Positions 27,382 through 35,659 of a stretch of DNA of 64,000 nucleotides are shown one piece after another (positions within the stretch are counted from its first letter, which is position 1; each line of letters opens with the position of its first letter). Below the pieces are notes generated by a model. The model was not told the origin of the DNA. It made no database searches and saw nothing but the letters and a program-made list of their open reading frames with translations. Source of the DNA: Parasedimentitalea psychrophila (lineage in GTDB: Bacteria > Pseudomonadota > Alphaproteobacteria > Rhodobacterales > Rhodobacteraceae); NCBI RefSeq assembly GCF_030285785.1, contig NZ_CP127247.1:4611501-4675500 (forward strand), in the 5' to 3' direction. A program made the position numbers and the translations under genes.

Positions 27382-27506
27382 GCTTTCCCCCCAGCGCATA
27401 TGGCTGCAGTACGATGTTGTTATGTTTATTATCGATAAAAAACATTTTACTTGCCGTCAACTGTTTTTTTTGCAAAGTATACATTAGCAAATTGGGGAAA
27501 ACTAAC
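27382..27506. promoter_or_regulatory. Divergent promoter region of the sugar block
   Basis: The 125 bases between the ATPase gene and the small dehydratase subunit must hold both promoters. They contain a perfect palindrome TTATCGATAA (27429-27438) and the 6-bp palindrome GTATAC (about 27477) in AAAGTATACATT, a shape common in GntR/FadR operators. The region is AT-rich relative to its flanks. Regulation by the local GntR gene is inferred. Confidence 0.55.
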
Positions 27507-27818
27507 ATGCCAATAGAAGAACTGAATTTTGTCCGGCTGCTACATTTGCACCCTAAGGACAATATTGCAGTCCTTGCGCAGGACGGTAAGAAAGGCGCAT
27601 CGGCAAAACTGCAGGAAACAGAGCTAATACTCCCTTGTGACCTCCCAATGGGGCACAAGTTGGCGATTGGCCCGATTGGCAAAGGGACAGAGATTCTCAA
27701 ATACGGCGCACCAATCGGAACAGCCACATGCGAGATCGTGCCTGGCGATCATGTGCATCTACACAATATTAAAAGCCAATATACAGTAATTGAAGACATG
27801 GAGGCGGGCCAGACATGA
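27507..27818 (+). CDS. UxaA-type dehydratase small subunit (SAF domain)
   Basis: The 103-residue protein matches the N-terminal SAF domain of altronate/galactarate dehydratases (FVRLLHLHPKDNIAVLA, PMGHKLAIGPI, YGAPIGTATCEI, HVHLHN). ATG 27507 is chosen because GGGGAAAA precedes it. It overlaps the large-subunit gene by four bases (ATGA), so the two are made in step. Enzymes with this split form include sulfolactate sulfo-lyase (SuyA/SuyB) and sugar-acid dehydratases. The HVHLHN segment is likely part of the active site. Confidence 0.85.
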   Translation: MPIEELNFVRLLHLHPKDNIAVLAQDGKKGASAKLQETELILPCDLPMGHKLAIGPIGKGTEILKYGAPIGTATCEIVPGDHVHLHNIKSQYTVIEDMEAGQT

Positions 27819-29017
27819 GTGCACTAATGACAGGCTGGTTGCGAAATGACGGACGCAAAGGCATTCGCAACACAGTGCTCGTCGCATATTTGGTGGAGTG
27901 TGCGCATCACGTTTCCAAGAAAATTGCGCGTGAGTTTCCTGAAACCGACGTGCAAGTCATCGGATTTTCGGGTTGCTTTCCAAGCCCCTACGGGCAAGAC
28001 ATGATGGAGGCTCTTTGCACACACCCCAATGTGGGTGCGGTCCAGTTGGTGTCCTTGGGCTGCGAGAATTTTCGCAAGGCTGATCTGGTACGCGCAATTG
28101 AAGCCTCGGGTCGAACTGTCAATCTAATCACCATTCAGCAAACCGGCGGCACGCGCAGTGCTGTTGACGCAGGCCGGGCCTGGGTGCGTGATACCCTGGC
28201 TGCGCTCGCCCAGATCCCGCGCGTTCCGATGGAGCCATCAGAGTTGGTCATCGGCACCATCTGTGGTGGTTCGGACGCCACCTCTGGTCTGACGGGCAAC
28301 CCAGCAGCGGGACGTGCGTTTGATCGTTTGGTGACCGAAGGGGCCACCTGCATCTTCGAAGAAACCGGAGAACTGATCGGATGTGAACATGTCATGGCCG
28401 CCCGGGCGTCCACGCCAGCGCTGAGGAATGAACTGATCGCTACAGTCAAGAAAGCCGAACAATATTATGCCGCGATGGGGTACGGGTCTTTTTCGCAAGG
28501 CAACGCGACCGGAGGTCTGTCGACTATCGAAGAAAAATCTCTGGGCGCCTATGCCAAGTCAGGCGACAGCGAAATCTGTGGCATCTTGCGTCCAGCTGAA
28601 CGGGCTACCACCGGCGGGCTATATTTGCTTGATGTTGTTCCTGACGGTGCGCCGAAGTTCGGTTTTCCCAATATCAACGACACAGCCGAAATCATCGAGC
28701 TGATTTCCTGCGGCGCCCATGCGGTGATCTTTGTCACAGGGCGCGGGTCGGTTGTGGGATCGGCAATCTCTCCGGTGCTTAAAGTCTGCGCCAATCCGGA
28801 CACATATGCGCGCATGTCCGAAGACATGGATGTCAACGCTGGTCGTATTCTAACCGGCGACGCGACTCTGTCCGAGGTCGGGGATGAAATCTACAACAAG
28901 CTCGTAGCGCTCGGAACCGGCGAGATGACAGCGTCAGAAGACCTGGGGCACACCGAATTTGTCCTCACCTATAAAAATCCGACACAGGCCGAACCTGGCT
29001 GCCAAACTGCGACATAA
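27815..29017 (+). CDS. UxaA-type dehydratase large subunit (altronate dehydratase-like)
   Basis: The 400-residue protein matches the main domain of the UxaA/GarD family: GWLRNDGRKGIRNTVLV at the N-terminus, GFSGCFPSP, VSLGCENF, QQTGGT, GTICGGSDATSGLTGNP (about 145-160) and the late VIFVTGRGSVVGSAISPVLKV. Family members are Fe2+-dependent lyases that remove water from sugar acids such as D-altronate to give 2-keto-3-deoxy acids. With the small subunit it would form the complete enzyme. Substrate by context is an aldonate made from the imported sugar. Confidence 0.88.
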   Translation: MSALMTGWLRNDGRKGIRNTVLVAYLVECAHHVSKKIAREFPETDVQVIGFSGCFPSPYGQDMMEALCTHPNVGAVQLVSLGCENFRKADLVRAIEASGRTVNLITIQQTGGTRSAVDAGRAWVRDTLAALAQIPRVPMEPSELVIGTICGGSDATSGLTGNPAAGRAFDRLVTEGATCIFEETGELIGCEHVMAARASTPALRNELIATVKKAEQYYAAMGYGSFSQGNATGGLSTIEEKSLGAYAKSGDSEICGILRPAERATTGGLYLLDVVPDGAPKFGFPNINDTAEIIELISCGAHAVIFVTGRGSVVGSAISPVLKVCANPDTYARMSEDMDVNAGRILTGDATLSEVGDEIYNKLVALGTGEMTASEDLGHTEFVLTYKNPTQAEPGCQTAT

Positions 29018-29024
29018 GCGAGAC

Positions 29025-29984
29025 ATGATGTTATTACCGGATCACAAACTTTCCTTTGGCTGCGCCAGCGTAGCGGGCCTATTCAAACCCGTGAATTCTC
29101 AAGAGGCACATGATGTGCTGACCACAGCATGGAACGCGGGCATTCGCTATTTCGACACAGCGCCCCATTACGGCCATGGCGTGTCCGAGCGGCGTTTAGG
29201 TGATTTCTTGCGGGACAAAAGCGGTTGGGTGATTTCTACCAAGGTAGGCCGTATCCTTACGCCAGATCTGAACCCACCAAATATAGCGAATGGGCTTCAC
29301 AGTGCCCTGCCCTTTAAGCAAGAATTCGATTTCAGCTATGATGGGATCATGCGGTCTGTCGACGACAGTTTTCAGCGACTTGGGCTGAACCGGATCGACA
29401 TTCTCTATGTCCATGACATCGGTGACCCAGGCGCTGGCACTGACACCCCGCACCACCGCGCGCAGTTGTTGGATGGCGGCCACCGCGCGCTCAGCGATCT
29501 GAAATCTCAAGGCGTCATTTCATCTGTAGGGCTCGGTGTGAACACCGTCGAAATATGCGAAGGCTTGCTGGGGCAGATGGAGATTGACCTGATCTTGCTT
29601 GCTGGCCGCTACACCTTATTGGAACAAACAGCTGAAGTACGATTGTTCCCCTTATTGGAACAACACGGCGTAAAACTGGTAATCGGCGGTGTGTTCAATT
29701 CTGGCATACTGGCGACAGGTCCGGTGGCGGGTGCACATTACAACTACGCCCCTGCCCCGCAATCCATTCTGGACAGAACGACCCAGATCGAATCAGTTTG
29801 TGCCCGCCACAACGTGCCCATGGCAGCAGCGGCTTTGCAATATCCAGCACAAAGCCCGCATGTGGCGTCCACCCTGATTGGCACGTCCAAATCCAGTTCT
29901 CTTTTGCGCAATGTCACCCAGTTTGAAATGCCGCTGCCCACAGACCTTTGGGCGGACTTACGGCGCGAGAATTTGATAACCTGA
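29025..29984 (+). CDS. Aldo/keto reductase (L-fucose/D-threo-aldose 1-dehydrogenase-like)
   Basis: About 319 residues from ATG 29025, which follows the dehydratase stop by seven bases. The catalytic tetrad is visible: Asp and Tyr in FDTAPHYGHG (about residues 45-52), Lys in STKVGR (about 77) and His in YVHDIGD (about 128). LLAGRYTLLEQ (about 190) is typical of the subgroup that oxidises L-fucose, L-galactose or D-arabinose at C1 to lactones. It is thus the likely first step of the route. A longer start at 28959 overlaps the dehydratase gene and is less likely. Confidence 0.86.
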   Translation: MMLLPDHKLSFGCASVAGLFKPVNSQEAHDVLTTAWNAGIRYFDTAPHYGHGVSERRLGDFLRDKSGWVISTKVGRILTPDLNPPNIANGLHSALPFKQEFDFSYDGIMRSVDDSFQRLGLNRIDILYVHDIGDPGAGTDTPHHRAQLLDGGHRALSDLKSQGVISSVGLGVNTVEICEGLLGQMEIDLILLAGRYTLLEQTAEVRLFPLLEQHGVKLVIGGVFNSGILATGPVAGAHYNYAPAPQSILDRTTQIESVCARHNVPMAAAALQYPAQSPHVASTLIGTSKSSSLLRNVTQFEMPLPTDLWADLRRENLIT

Positions 29985-29994
29985 GGGCAACACT

Positions 29995-30834
29995 ATGATG
30001 ATCGATAGCCACCAACATTTCTGGTCATTGGCGCGTGGGGATTATCCCTGGCCGGATGAAAGCGTCGCCTCAATTTTTCGAGACTTCGGTCCGCAAGACC
30101 TGATCGAATTGCTTAAGGCATCGGGTGTGTCGCAGACCGTGCTTGTGCAGGCAACGGATAGTATCGCAGAAACGGAATTCCTGCTTGATATTGCCACCCA
30201 AAACAACTTCGCCAAGGGGGTCGTTGGCTGGGTCGATCTTGACGATGCCGCCGCGCCCACGTTTTTGGATAAGTTCGCGCAAAATGCGGCCTTCAAGGGG
30301 GTCCGGCCAATGTTGCAAAACATTGACGACACCAATTGGATATTGCGGCCAAATGTACTTGCCAATCTTGCCGAAGTGGCGGCTCGCGGATTGCGGATGG
30401 ATGCCTTGATCCTGCCGCGTCACCTGGAGGTTTTAGCACGGGTTGCAGAAGCCTTAACCGACCTGCCCATCGTGATTGACCATTGCGCCAAACCCATCAT
30501 CGCAAACGGCGCGGATGCCAGTGAAAACTGGCGCACAGGCATGGCAAACCTAGCGCGTTTCCCGAATGTTTTCTGTAAGATTTCAGGTCTTGCAACTGAG
30601 GTCGGACCAAGTTGGAGCGTTGACGGCCTTCAGCACGTGATTGATCATGTCATCGCGCAGTTCGGCCCCAAAAGGGTGATGTGGGGCAGCGACTGGCCGG
30701 TGATCAATCTTGTTGGCGATTACGGCAAATGGCGGCGCGCGTCTGATCAATTGTTCAATGGCTTAACCAAAGCCGACCGTGCCCGTGTTTATGGCGGAAC
30801 GGCTGCTCAGTTCTACGGTTTGGAGATCAAATAA
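29995..30834 (+). CDS. Amidohydrolase-family sugar lactonase (L-fuconolactonase-like)
   Basis: The 279-residue protein starts MMIDSHQHFWSLARGDYPW, which carries the metal-binding HxH motif and the aromatic pair of the L-fucono/L-rhamnono-lactonase group. Further ligands are seen in VIDHCAKP (about residue 160) and WGSDWPVIN (about 233). It hydrolyses the lactone made by the aldo/keto reductase to the free aldonate. Its stop overlaps the start of the kinase gene by one base (TAATG), so the genes are tightly coupled. Confidence 0.88.
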   Translation: MMIDSHQHFWSLARGDYPWPDESVASIFRDFGPQDLIELLKASGVSQTVLVQATDSIAETEFLLDIATQNNFAKGVVGWVDLDDAAAPTFLDKFAQNAAFKGVRPMLQNIDDTNWILRPNVLANLAEVAARGLRMDALILPRHLEVLARVAEALTDLPIVIDHCAKPIIANGADASENWRTGMANLARFPNVFCKISGLATEVGPSWSVDGLQHVIDHVIAQFGPKRVMWGSDWPVINLVGDYGKWRRASDQLFNGLTKADRARVYGGTAAQFYGLEIK

Positions 30835-32075
30835 TGACCCTTCGCATCGCTTGCATCGGCGAGCCCTTGGCTGAAATTTCTCATTACGGAGAAACTTTCG
30901 GCGTTGGCTTTGCAGGTGACACACTCAACACCGCGATCTACTGTGCCCGCGAAGCCAAAGGCCATGACATAGACGTCCAATACGTCTGCGCAATTGGCCA
31001 TGACGCCTTGTCAGAAGGTGCACTGAACTTAATGAGGCGCGAAGGACTGGGCACCAATTACGTCACGCGTGACCCAGCGCGGCAGATCGGCATATATGCC
31101 ATCCAGAACGACATTCACGGAGAGCGGAGCTTTCATTATTGGCGCGACAGTTCTGCGGCGCGCCAGATGTTTTCTACCGATGCCTCGCCTCATCTTAAAT
31201 CGATCAAATCGGCCGATTTGGTTTATCTGTCAGGCATAACCCTCGCGATCCTCAGCCAAGACGCGCGTGACAGGCTTTGGCGCGCCTTGGCTGAGCAGCG
31301 TGCATCCGGCTTAAAAGTTGCCTTTGACAGCAACTATCGGCCCAACCTCTGGGAAACACCAGAAATCGCTAGCCGCGAAATCGCCCGATTTTGGAAAATC
31401 ACCGATATCGCCCTACCCACGCACGAAGACGAAACCGCCCTGTTCGGTGATGCTGAGCGCAGGGCCATCCTCGACCGGATCCTCGCAACAGGGCCCAAAA
31501 CGGGTGCTCTCAAATGTGGCCAGGATGGTCCTATTCAGATTCCGCACTCCGCTGAGACTTCCAGTTACAAAGCCGCAGAAACGGTCATCGACACCACCGG
31601 TGCGGGAGACAGTTTTAACGGCGCCTACCTGGCCGCGATTGCGTCGGGCAAGCCCGAACGAACCGCTCTCGCCCTGGCACATGATTTGGCCCGCCGTGTG
31701 GTCGGGCATAAGGGCGCTATCCTACCGCAAAATCCGATACGGCCTGCGCAGCGTATGGGCAGTGTGATCGGCCTGAGGCCGGAAGACCTGGATGAATATG
31801 TAAAACTACACGCAAACGTCTGGCCCGGCGTGTTGGCGCGCCTGAAGGCCTCGCATTTCACAAATTATTCGATCTACCTCAAAGAACCAGAATGCCTGAT
31901 GTTTGGGTACTTTGAATACACTGGGGATGATTTTGACACCGACAACGCAGCTATTGCCAACGATCCGATCACACAGGACTGGTGGAAAGTGTGTGGTCCA
32001 ATGCAAGTACCACTGGAAATTCGCAACCAGGGAGAATGGTGGGCGGAAATGCGCGAAGTCTTCCACATGGACTGA
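30834..32075 (+). CDS. Fusion of PfkB-family sugar (KDG-like) kinase and RhaM-type sugar mutarotase
   Basis: The 413-residue protein has two parts. Residues about 1-300 are a PfkB kinase: GEPLAEIS at the N-terminus, YLSGITLA, FDSNYRPNLW, and the ATP/anion-hole motif DTTGAGDSFNGAYLA (about 245-260) with the catalytic Asp in GAGDS. It is close to 2-keto-3-deoxygluconate kinases. Residues about 308-413 form a dimeric alpha/beta-barrel mutarotase of the RhaM/DUF718 family: EDLDEYVKLHANVWPGVLARL, NYSIYLKEPECLMFGYFEY, DPITQDWWKVCGPMQ. The two parts normally occur as separate genes. It ends the plus-strand operon. The mutarotase would speed up anomer exchange for the first dehydrogenase; the kinase would phosphorylate the 2-keto-3-deoxy acid. 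Confidence 0.88.
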   Translation: MTLRIACIGEPLAEISHYGETFGVGFAGDTLNTAIYCAREAKGHDIDVQYVCAIGHDALSEGALNLMRREGLGTNYVTRDPARQIGIYAIQNDIHGERSFHYWRDSSAARQMFSTDASPHLKSIKSADLVYLSGITLAILSQDARDRLWRALAEQRASGLKVAFDSNYRPNLWETPEIASREIARFWKITDIALPTHEDETALFGDAERRAILDRILATGPKTGALKCGQDGPIQIPHSAETSSYKAAETVIDTTGAGDSFNGAYLAAIASGKPERTALALAHDLARRVVGHKGAILPQNPIRPAQRMGSVIGLRPEDLDEYVKLHANVWPGVLARLKASHFTNYSIYLKEPECLMFGYFEYTGDDFDTDNAAIANDPITQDWWKVCGPMQVPLEIRNQGEWWAEMREVFHMD

Positions 32076-32600
32076 GCTTCAACACCCAAGTTCACATGCG
32101 GCCCTTTTGATCCACGACTGCCAAATTAGACATTCCCTGCGTTACAGAAGATTAGGCAAGTGGGCTCCAACCAATCAAAAGCAGAGGAGGACAAGAACGG
32201 CCGGACTGGGCCGCTCGATTCATTCTGCAAAGCCATATTTCTGCGCGTTGCCTATTTCAGGCAAATGCGCAGCATTCTCTAAATGGAACCTCGACCGACC
32301 GTTGGCTCCAGACAACCAGCGGCCAGCAATGTTTGAAAGCAAAACCTTCACTACAGAGCCGAAATCCCTAATCTGACTTTGGCCTCAGGTACACTTCTGT
32401 CGGAAATTTTATGACTGCTGAATTTGGAGTTTTCAACACATTCCGCCCTTCGTGACTAGTTTCTGCGGCAGCAGCATAGTTAGTCCATCCGCTCACCTCA
32501 CGTCGCTTCAATGCCTGCTTTTCGAAAGACTGAAACCATCCAGGAAAACTGAGAAACACCAAGCATCTATACAAAAGTAACTCATCCTGGAGATGTATAG
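32076..32600. other. Intergenic stretch without a supported gene
   Basis: No clear gene in about 525 bases. A 68-codon minus-strand ORF (32368-32574, containing GWTNYAAAAETSHEGRNVLK) has no recognisable family and no convincing start. The last 20 bases hold the ribosome site of the next small gene. Confidence 0.5.
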
Positions 32601-32831
32601 ATGTTTACAACCTTCTCGCTACTTTTGGCAGTTGGGTGTGGTACCCGGCTAGCCGTAAACTGGGGACTGGAGCGGCGTTTCAACGTTGGTCTGTCAGTCC
32701 CACAGGCTCTCGCTGGTGCCTTGATCGTACTGGCAGGGCTACCTGACTGGCTCAAGCCCTTTGCCTACCCCCTGCCCCTCAGCTTTACGCTTGGGGTTCT
32801 TCTGCCCGACTTCCTCCTGGGGAGGAAATAG
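32601..32831 (+). CDS. Small predicted membrane protein
   Basis: The 76-residue ORF has GGAG eight bases before ATG 32601. It is strongly hydrophobic with two or three membrane segments (TTFSLLLAVGCGTRLAV, ALAGALIVLAGLP, SFTLGVLLPDFLLG). No family was recognised. It lies two bases before the next small ORF and upstream of the integrase, inside the island. The good ribosome site and the tight packing support a real gene. Function unknown. Confidence 0.55.
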   Translation: MFTTFSLLLAVGCGTRLAVNWGLERRFNVGLSVPQALAGALIVLAGLPDWLKPFAYPLPLSFTLGVLLPDFLLGRK

Positions 32832-32833
32832 AT

Positions 32834-33037
32834 ATGGCAAAGGCAATACACGGAGGGCCAGACCTCTCTCCTGGCCAGAAAGTCGTCATAACTGCCTTTG
32901 ACGATATCCCTGAGCACTCATTCGAAATCTCGGAGGTCTTTGACGACTGCGTAGGCGGTTATTCCCTGTCGGGACCACTGGCTGGCGAATATGGCGAGCC
33001 TGACTTTTCGATGATCCTAAGGGTTATCCAAGACTAG
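32834..33037 (+). CDS. Small hypothetical soluble protein
   Basis: The 67-residue ORF has GGAGGA before ATG 32834 and follows the small membrane-protein gene by two bases. It begins MAKAIHGGPDLSPGQKVVIT and has an acidic middle (FDDIPEHSFEISEVFDD). No family was recognised. Together with the preceding ORF it may be an accessory pair of the island, 107 bases upstream of the full-length recombinase gene. Confidence 0.55.
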   Translation: MAKAIHGGPDLSPGQKVVITAFDDIPEHSFEISEVFDDCVGGYSLSGPLAGEYGEPDFSMILRVIQD

Positions 33038-33144
33038 CAGGTGGGGAACGGCAGGGATCTTCCCTAACCAAGTATCCTGCTGTTCCCAATCAAAAAATCT
33101 CAATCACAAGCAAAACTGGGGCGAATGCCCCAGAAGGAGGACTT

Positions 33145-34392
33145 ATGCCTGCTACAATCAAATATGCCTATCTGAAGCAGCAAACATGGCTGTACCGGCG
33201 AAACTACCCCAAACACCTTCAGCCCTATCTTGGGCAGGCACTGAAGCGGACCCTGAAGACCGGAGACGCAAGAGTAGCCAAGGCTCGCGTTGTCGAGGTC
33301 AATGCCAGCTACGCCAAGGTCGTCCATGAGGCTGAAACACAGGTCAACTCAGCAAACGGACAGCCGATCGATCATCGCGTTGTAGTCACGGGGCCAACTA
33401 CAAAGTTCCAGCGCGCCACTGTTCTAGGCCAGGTTTCGGTCAGAGATCTGGCGCAGGTTTATTTACCCACTCGATTTGACGATCTTAGTCCAGGGGCCTT
33501 CAAGTCGGTACGGTTCAGCCTTGGCCTTCTGGTTTCATACTTAGGTCACAGGAAGATCAGCGACCTCAGCAGAACGGATGGTCAGACGTTTCTCGGACTG
33601 ATCGCCAAACTCTCCCCTGACGTTGCCAAATCCATTGCGGCCAAGGGGAAAAGTCTGAAACGGCTTGTAGCACTCTCCAAAGGGACAGGGAAAACGATCT
33701 CAACACAGACCCAGAAGCGGATCTGGAAACAAGTCTGCCAATTCCTGGATTGGGCGACGAGTGAAGGTCACACCGGCGGGCATTGCTTCAGTGCTCTGAA
33801 AGTATCAGGCAAAGTATCGGTGCAAAGTTATGCTGTCCTCTCTGATCCTGAGGTGACGACACTGCTAACGGCAAATGATCCTGACCTCACGCCCATACTT
33901 TTGCTCTGCTTGCTATCAGGTCTGCGCTCAGGGGAGGCCTGTGGGATCCTAGCTGAAGACCTCGTGACAAGGGACAATCACGGTATCTTTGTCAGGGTCC
34001 GACCAAACGGGATCAGAGGATTGAAATCCAAGGCCGCTGAGCGCGAAGTACCACTTCACGACCAATGGCTGCCAATCCTTCAAACTCTGCCCTGCGAAGG
34101 ACCCCTGTTCCCCGACCTCAGTGTTGACAGGGTCACCAAACGGTTCACGAGCTTGCGGCGGAAACTTGATCTGAGCCGTCCAGGATTGGTGTTTCACTCG
34201 ACCCGGAAGTGGTTCATCACCCAGTGTGAGCGGACCGGCGTCCCGGAACACTTTACTGCAAGTCTTGTGGGACACCAGTCAGCGCGATCAGAGAACAAAC
34301 TCACCTATGGGCTTTACTCTGCCGGGATCAGCGACAGCCAGAAACGTGAGATCGTGGATCAGGTGAAGTTGCCAGTAGCGGTACTGCTGTAA
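33145..34392 (+). CDS. Full-length tyrosine recombinase (integrase)
   Basis: The 415-residue protein has an N-terminal DUF6538-like arm (YLKQQTWLYRRNYPKHLQPY), a core-binding region (about 95-215) and a complete catalytic domain. The catalytic Arg is in LLSGLRSGEACGI (about residue 262), the HxxR box is in FHSTRKWFITQCER (about 350), the second His is in VGHQS (about 377) and the nucleophilic Tyr is in LTYGLYSAG (about 390). GGAGG precedes ATG 33145. It is the only integrase in the window that looks active, and may be the enzyme of the island or a passenger. Confidence 0.87.
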   Translation: MPATIKYAYLKQQTWLYRRNYPKHLQPYLGQALKRTLKTGDARVAKARVVEVNASYAKVVHEAETQVNSANGQPIDHRVVVTGPTTKFQRATVLGQVSVRDLAQVYLPTRFDDLSPGAFKSVRFSLGLLVSYLGHRKISDLSRTDGQTFLGLIAKLSPDVAKSIAAKGKSLKRLVALSKGTGKTISTQTQKRIWKQVCQFLDWATSEGHTGGHCFSALKVSGKVSVQSYAVLSDPEVTTLLTANDPDLTPILLLCLLSGLRSGEACGILAEDLVTRDNHGIFVRVRPNGIRGLKSKAAEREVPLHDQWLPILQTLPCEGPLFPDLSVDRVTKRFTSLRRKLDLSRPGLVFHSTRKWFITQCERTGVPEHFTASLVGHQSARSENKLTYGLYSAGISDSQKREIVDQVKLPVAVLL

Positions 34393-34482
34393 TGGGTTTT
34401 CTCAGATCCCTGACTTTGTGGCCCCCCAAAAAGAGCCGTAATCATCCAGTACGAAGGGGCCTTTCACAGAATACAGATCAAC

Positions 34483-34521
34483 ATTCCCGTCCGGGTGCCT
34501 TTGTTGGCATTCGGGCGGGAG
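34483..34521 (+). terminator. Hairpin downstream of the recombinase gene
   Basis: CCCGTCCGGGTGCC pairs imperfectly with GGCATTCGGGCGGG, 91 bases past the recombinase stop. A run of seven T follows 15-20 bases later (about 34540), so it may be a weak or displaced terminator. Confidence 0.4.
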
Positions 34522-34598
34522 TAACTCTTGCTATATTTTTTTGCCGTCTGGGACAGTGAATGTTTCGCTTGGATGGGTAGCGCCAAGACTAGGTTAGC

Positions 34599-35640
34599 TT
34601 ACTTGGCTTTTGTCGTTCGCAGCCAAAAGACCGTGCCATCGATGAATGCTTTTAATCGCTCTAAGTCCTCACCTTGAAATTTTGATGCACTCAATGCCGA
34701 TTGGGCGACTGGCAGTAAAGCTTCAAGGTCATAGATGTCGACGTCTGGAGCCTCCTTGATACTAAAGTATGCTCCATCGGAGCCTGTCGTTTCGGTCAGC
34801 AAGGCGGTGACTGTGCCCAATAAAAATGTGTGTTAGAATTTGCTGACTTAATGATCCATTTTTTGCACCGAACCTTTCCGTAAAAGTAGGCGTAAGCACG
34901 AATAGTCATCCATGTTTTCGGGTACTTAAGATACACCTCTGACGCCAAATCCTCGTCAAACAGCGGCTTGATTGCATCTCGAAATCTCTCCCAATCGGCT
35001 TTGCCTAACGGACTGTCCATGCGTTCCTCAGATGCACCTATCTCACCGAGCAGCCTGCCATAATCGCAAAAGGTTTCAATCCCATATGAGACTCTGCGTT
35101 TCACTTTCAACGCTTCAATCAAGGGGGCCGCAGCCTCGCCACTTGAATAGGTCTTTAGGATTTCCGCGATGAGCAGGTAGAGTACTTGAGATGGACCCAG
35201 TAGGGCGAACCCTCTCTTTGCCCTCATGCGGCTCACAGTCTCGCCAATCGAAAAGAGCGCGTTCAACAACTGTTGAGTTGGTTTAACAGCGTTCGGTTCA
35301 ATCATTCGATATTGAATTTCGGAGAACAGCTCGCCAATCATTGGATGACCGTGAGCGTCTTTCTTTGCCGCAAAATTTTCTAAAGCAAGACTCAATGCTT
35401 CTTCATCATCCAAGCTATCAAAAATCATCTGAATCGTAGCATAAGGAATAACGTCTTCTGATAAGCCAAATGCCATATAAGTTTGAAACGCGTTAGCATG
35501 GCCTATCCCTCGACGCCTGACCACCTGATGGTATGGTTCCGCCCGCGATTGTTCTTTTCCAGTTATCAATTTCGCGCGGTTTGGGAACAAACATGCCAAC
35601 AACGGTATTACAGACTTGTCGGGTAATCCCCCATTTTTAA
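34599..35640 (-). pseudogene. KAP-family P-loop NTPase, C-terminal fragment with a frameshift
   Basis: Two minus-strand frames together read the C-terminal half of a KAP NTPase. From 35602 down: CLFPNRAKLITGKEQSRAEP, RRRGIGHANAFQTYMAFGL, IPYATIQMIFDSLDDEEAL, GELFSEIQYRM. After a shift at about 34825-34845: GTVTALLTETTGSDGAYFSI and the final helices (34599-34820). The N-terminal Walker A part is missing; the fragment ends where IS3-family DNA begins (about 35640). KAP NTPases are often membrane-tied and found in mobile elements, with a suspected role in phage defence in several cases. This copy is broken. Confidence 0.72.
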
Positions 35641-35659
35641 CAGGGGGCGGTCGTAGAAT

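Noticed and set aside
32368-32574. 68-codon minus-strand gene
   Set aside because: No recognised family, no good ribosome site, and position in debris-like DNA; kept only as a note.
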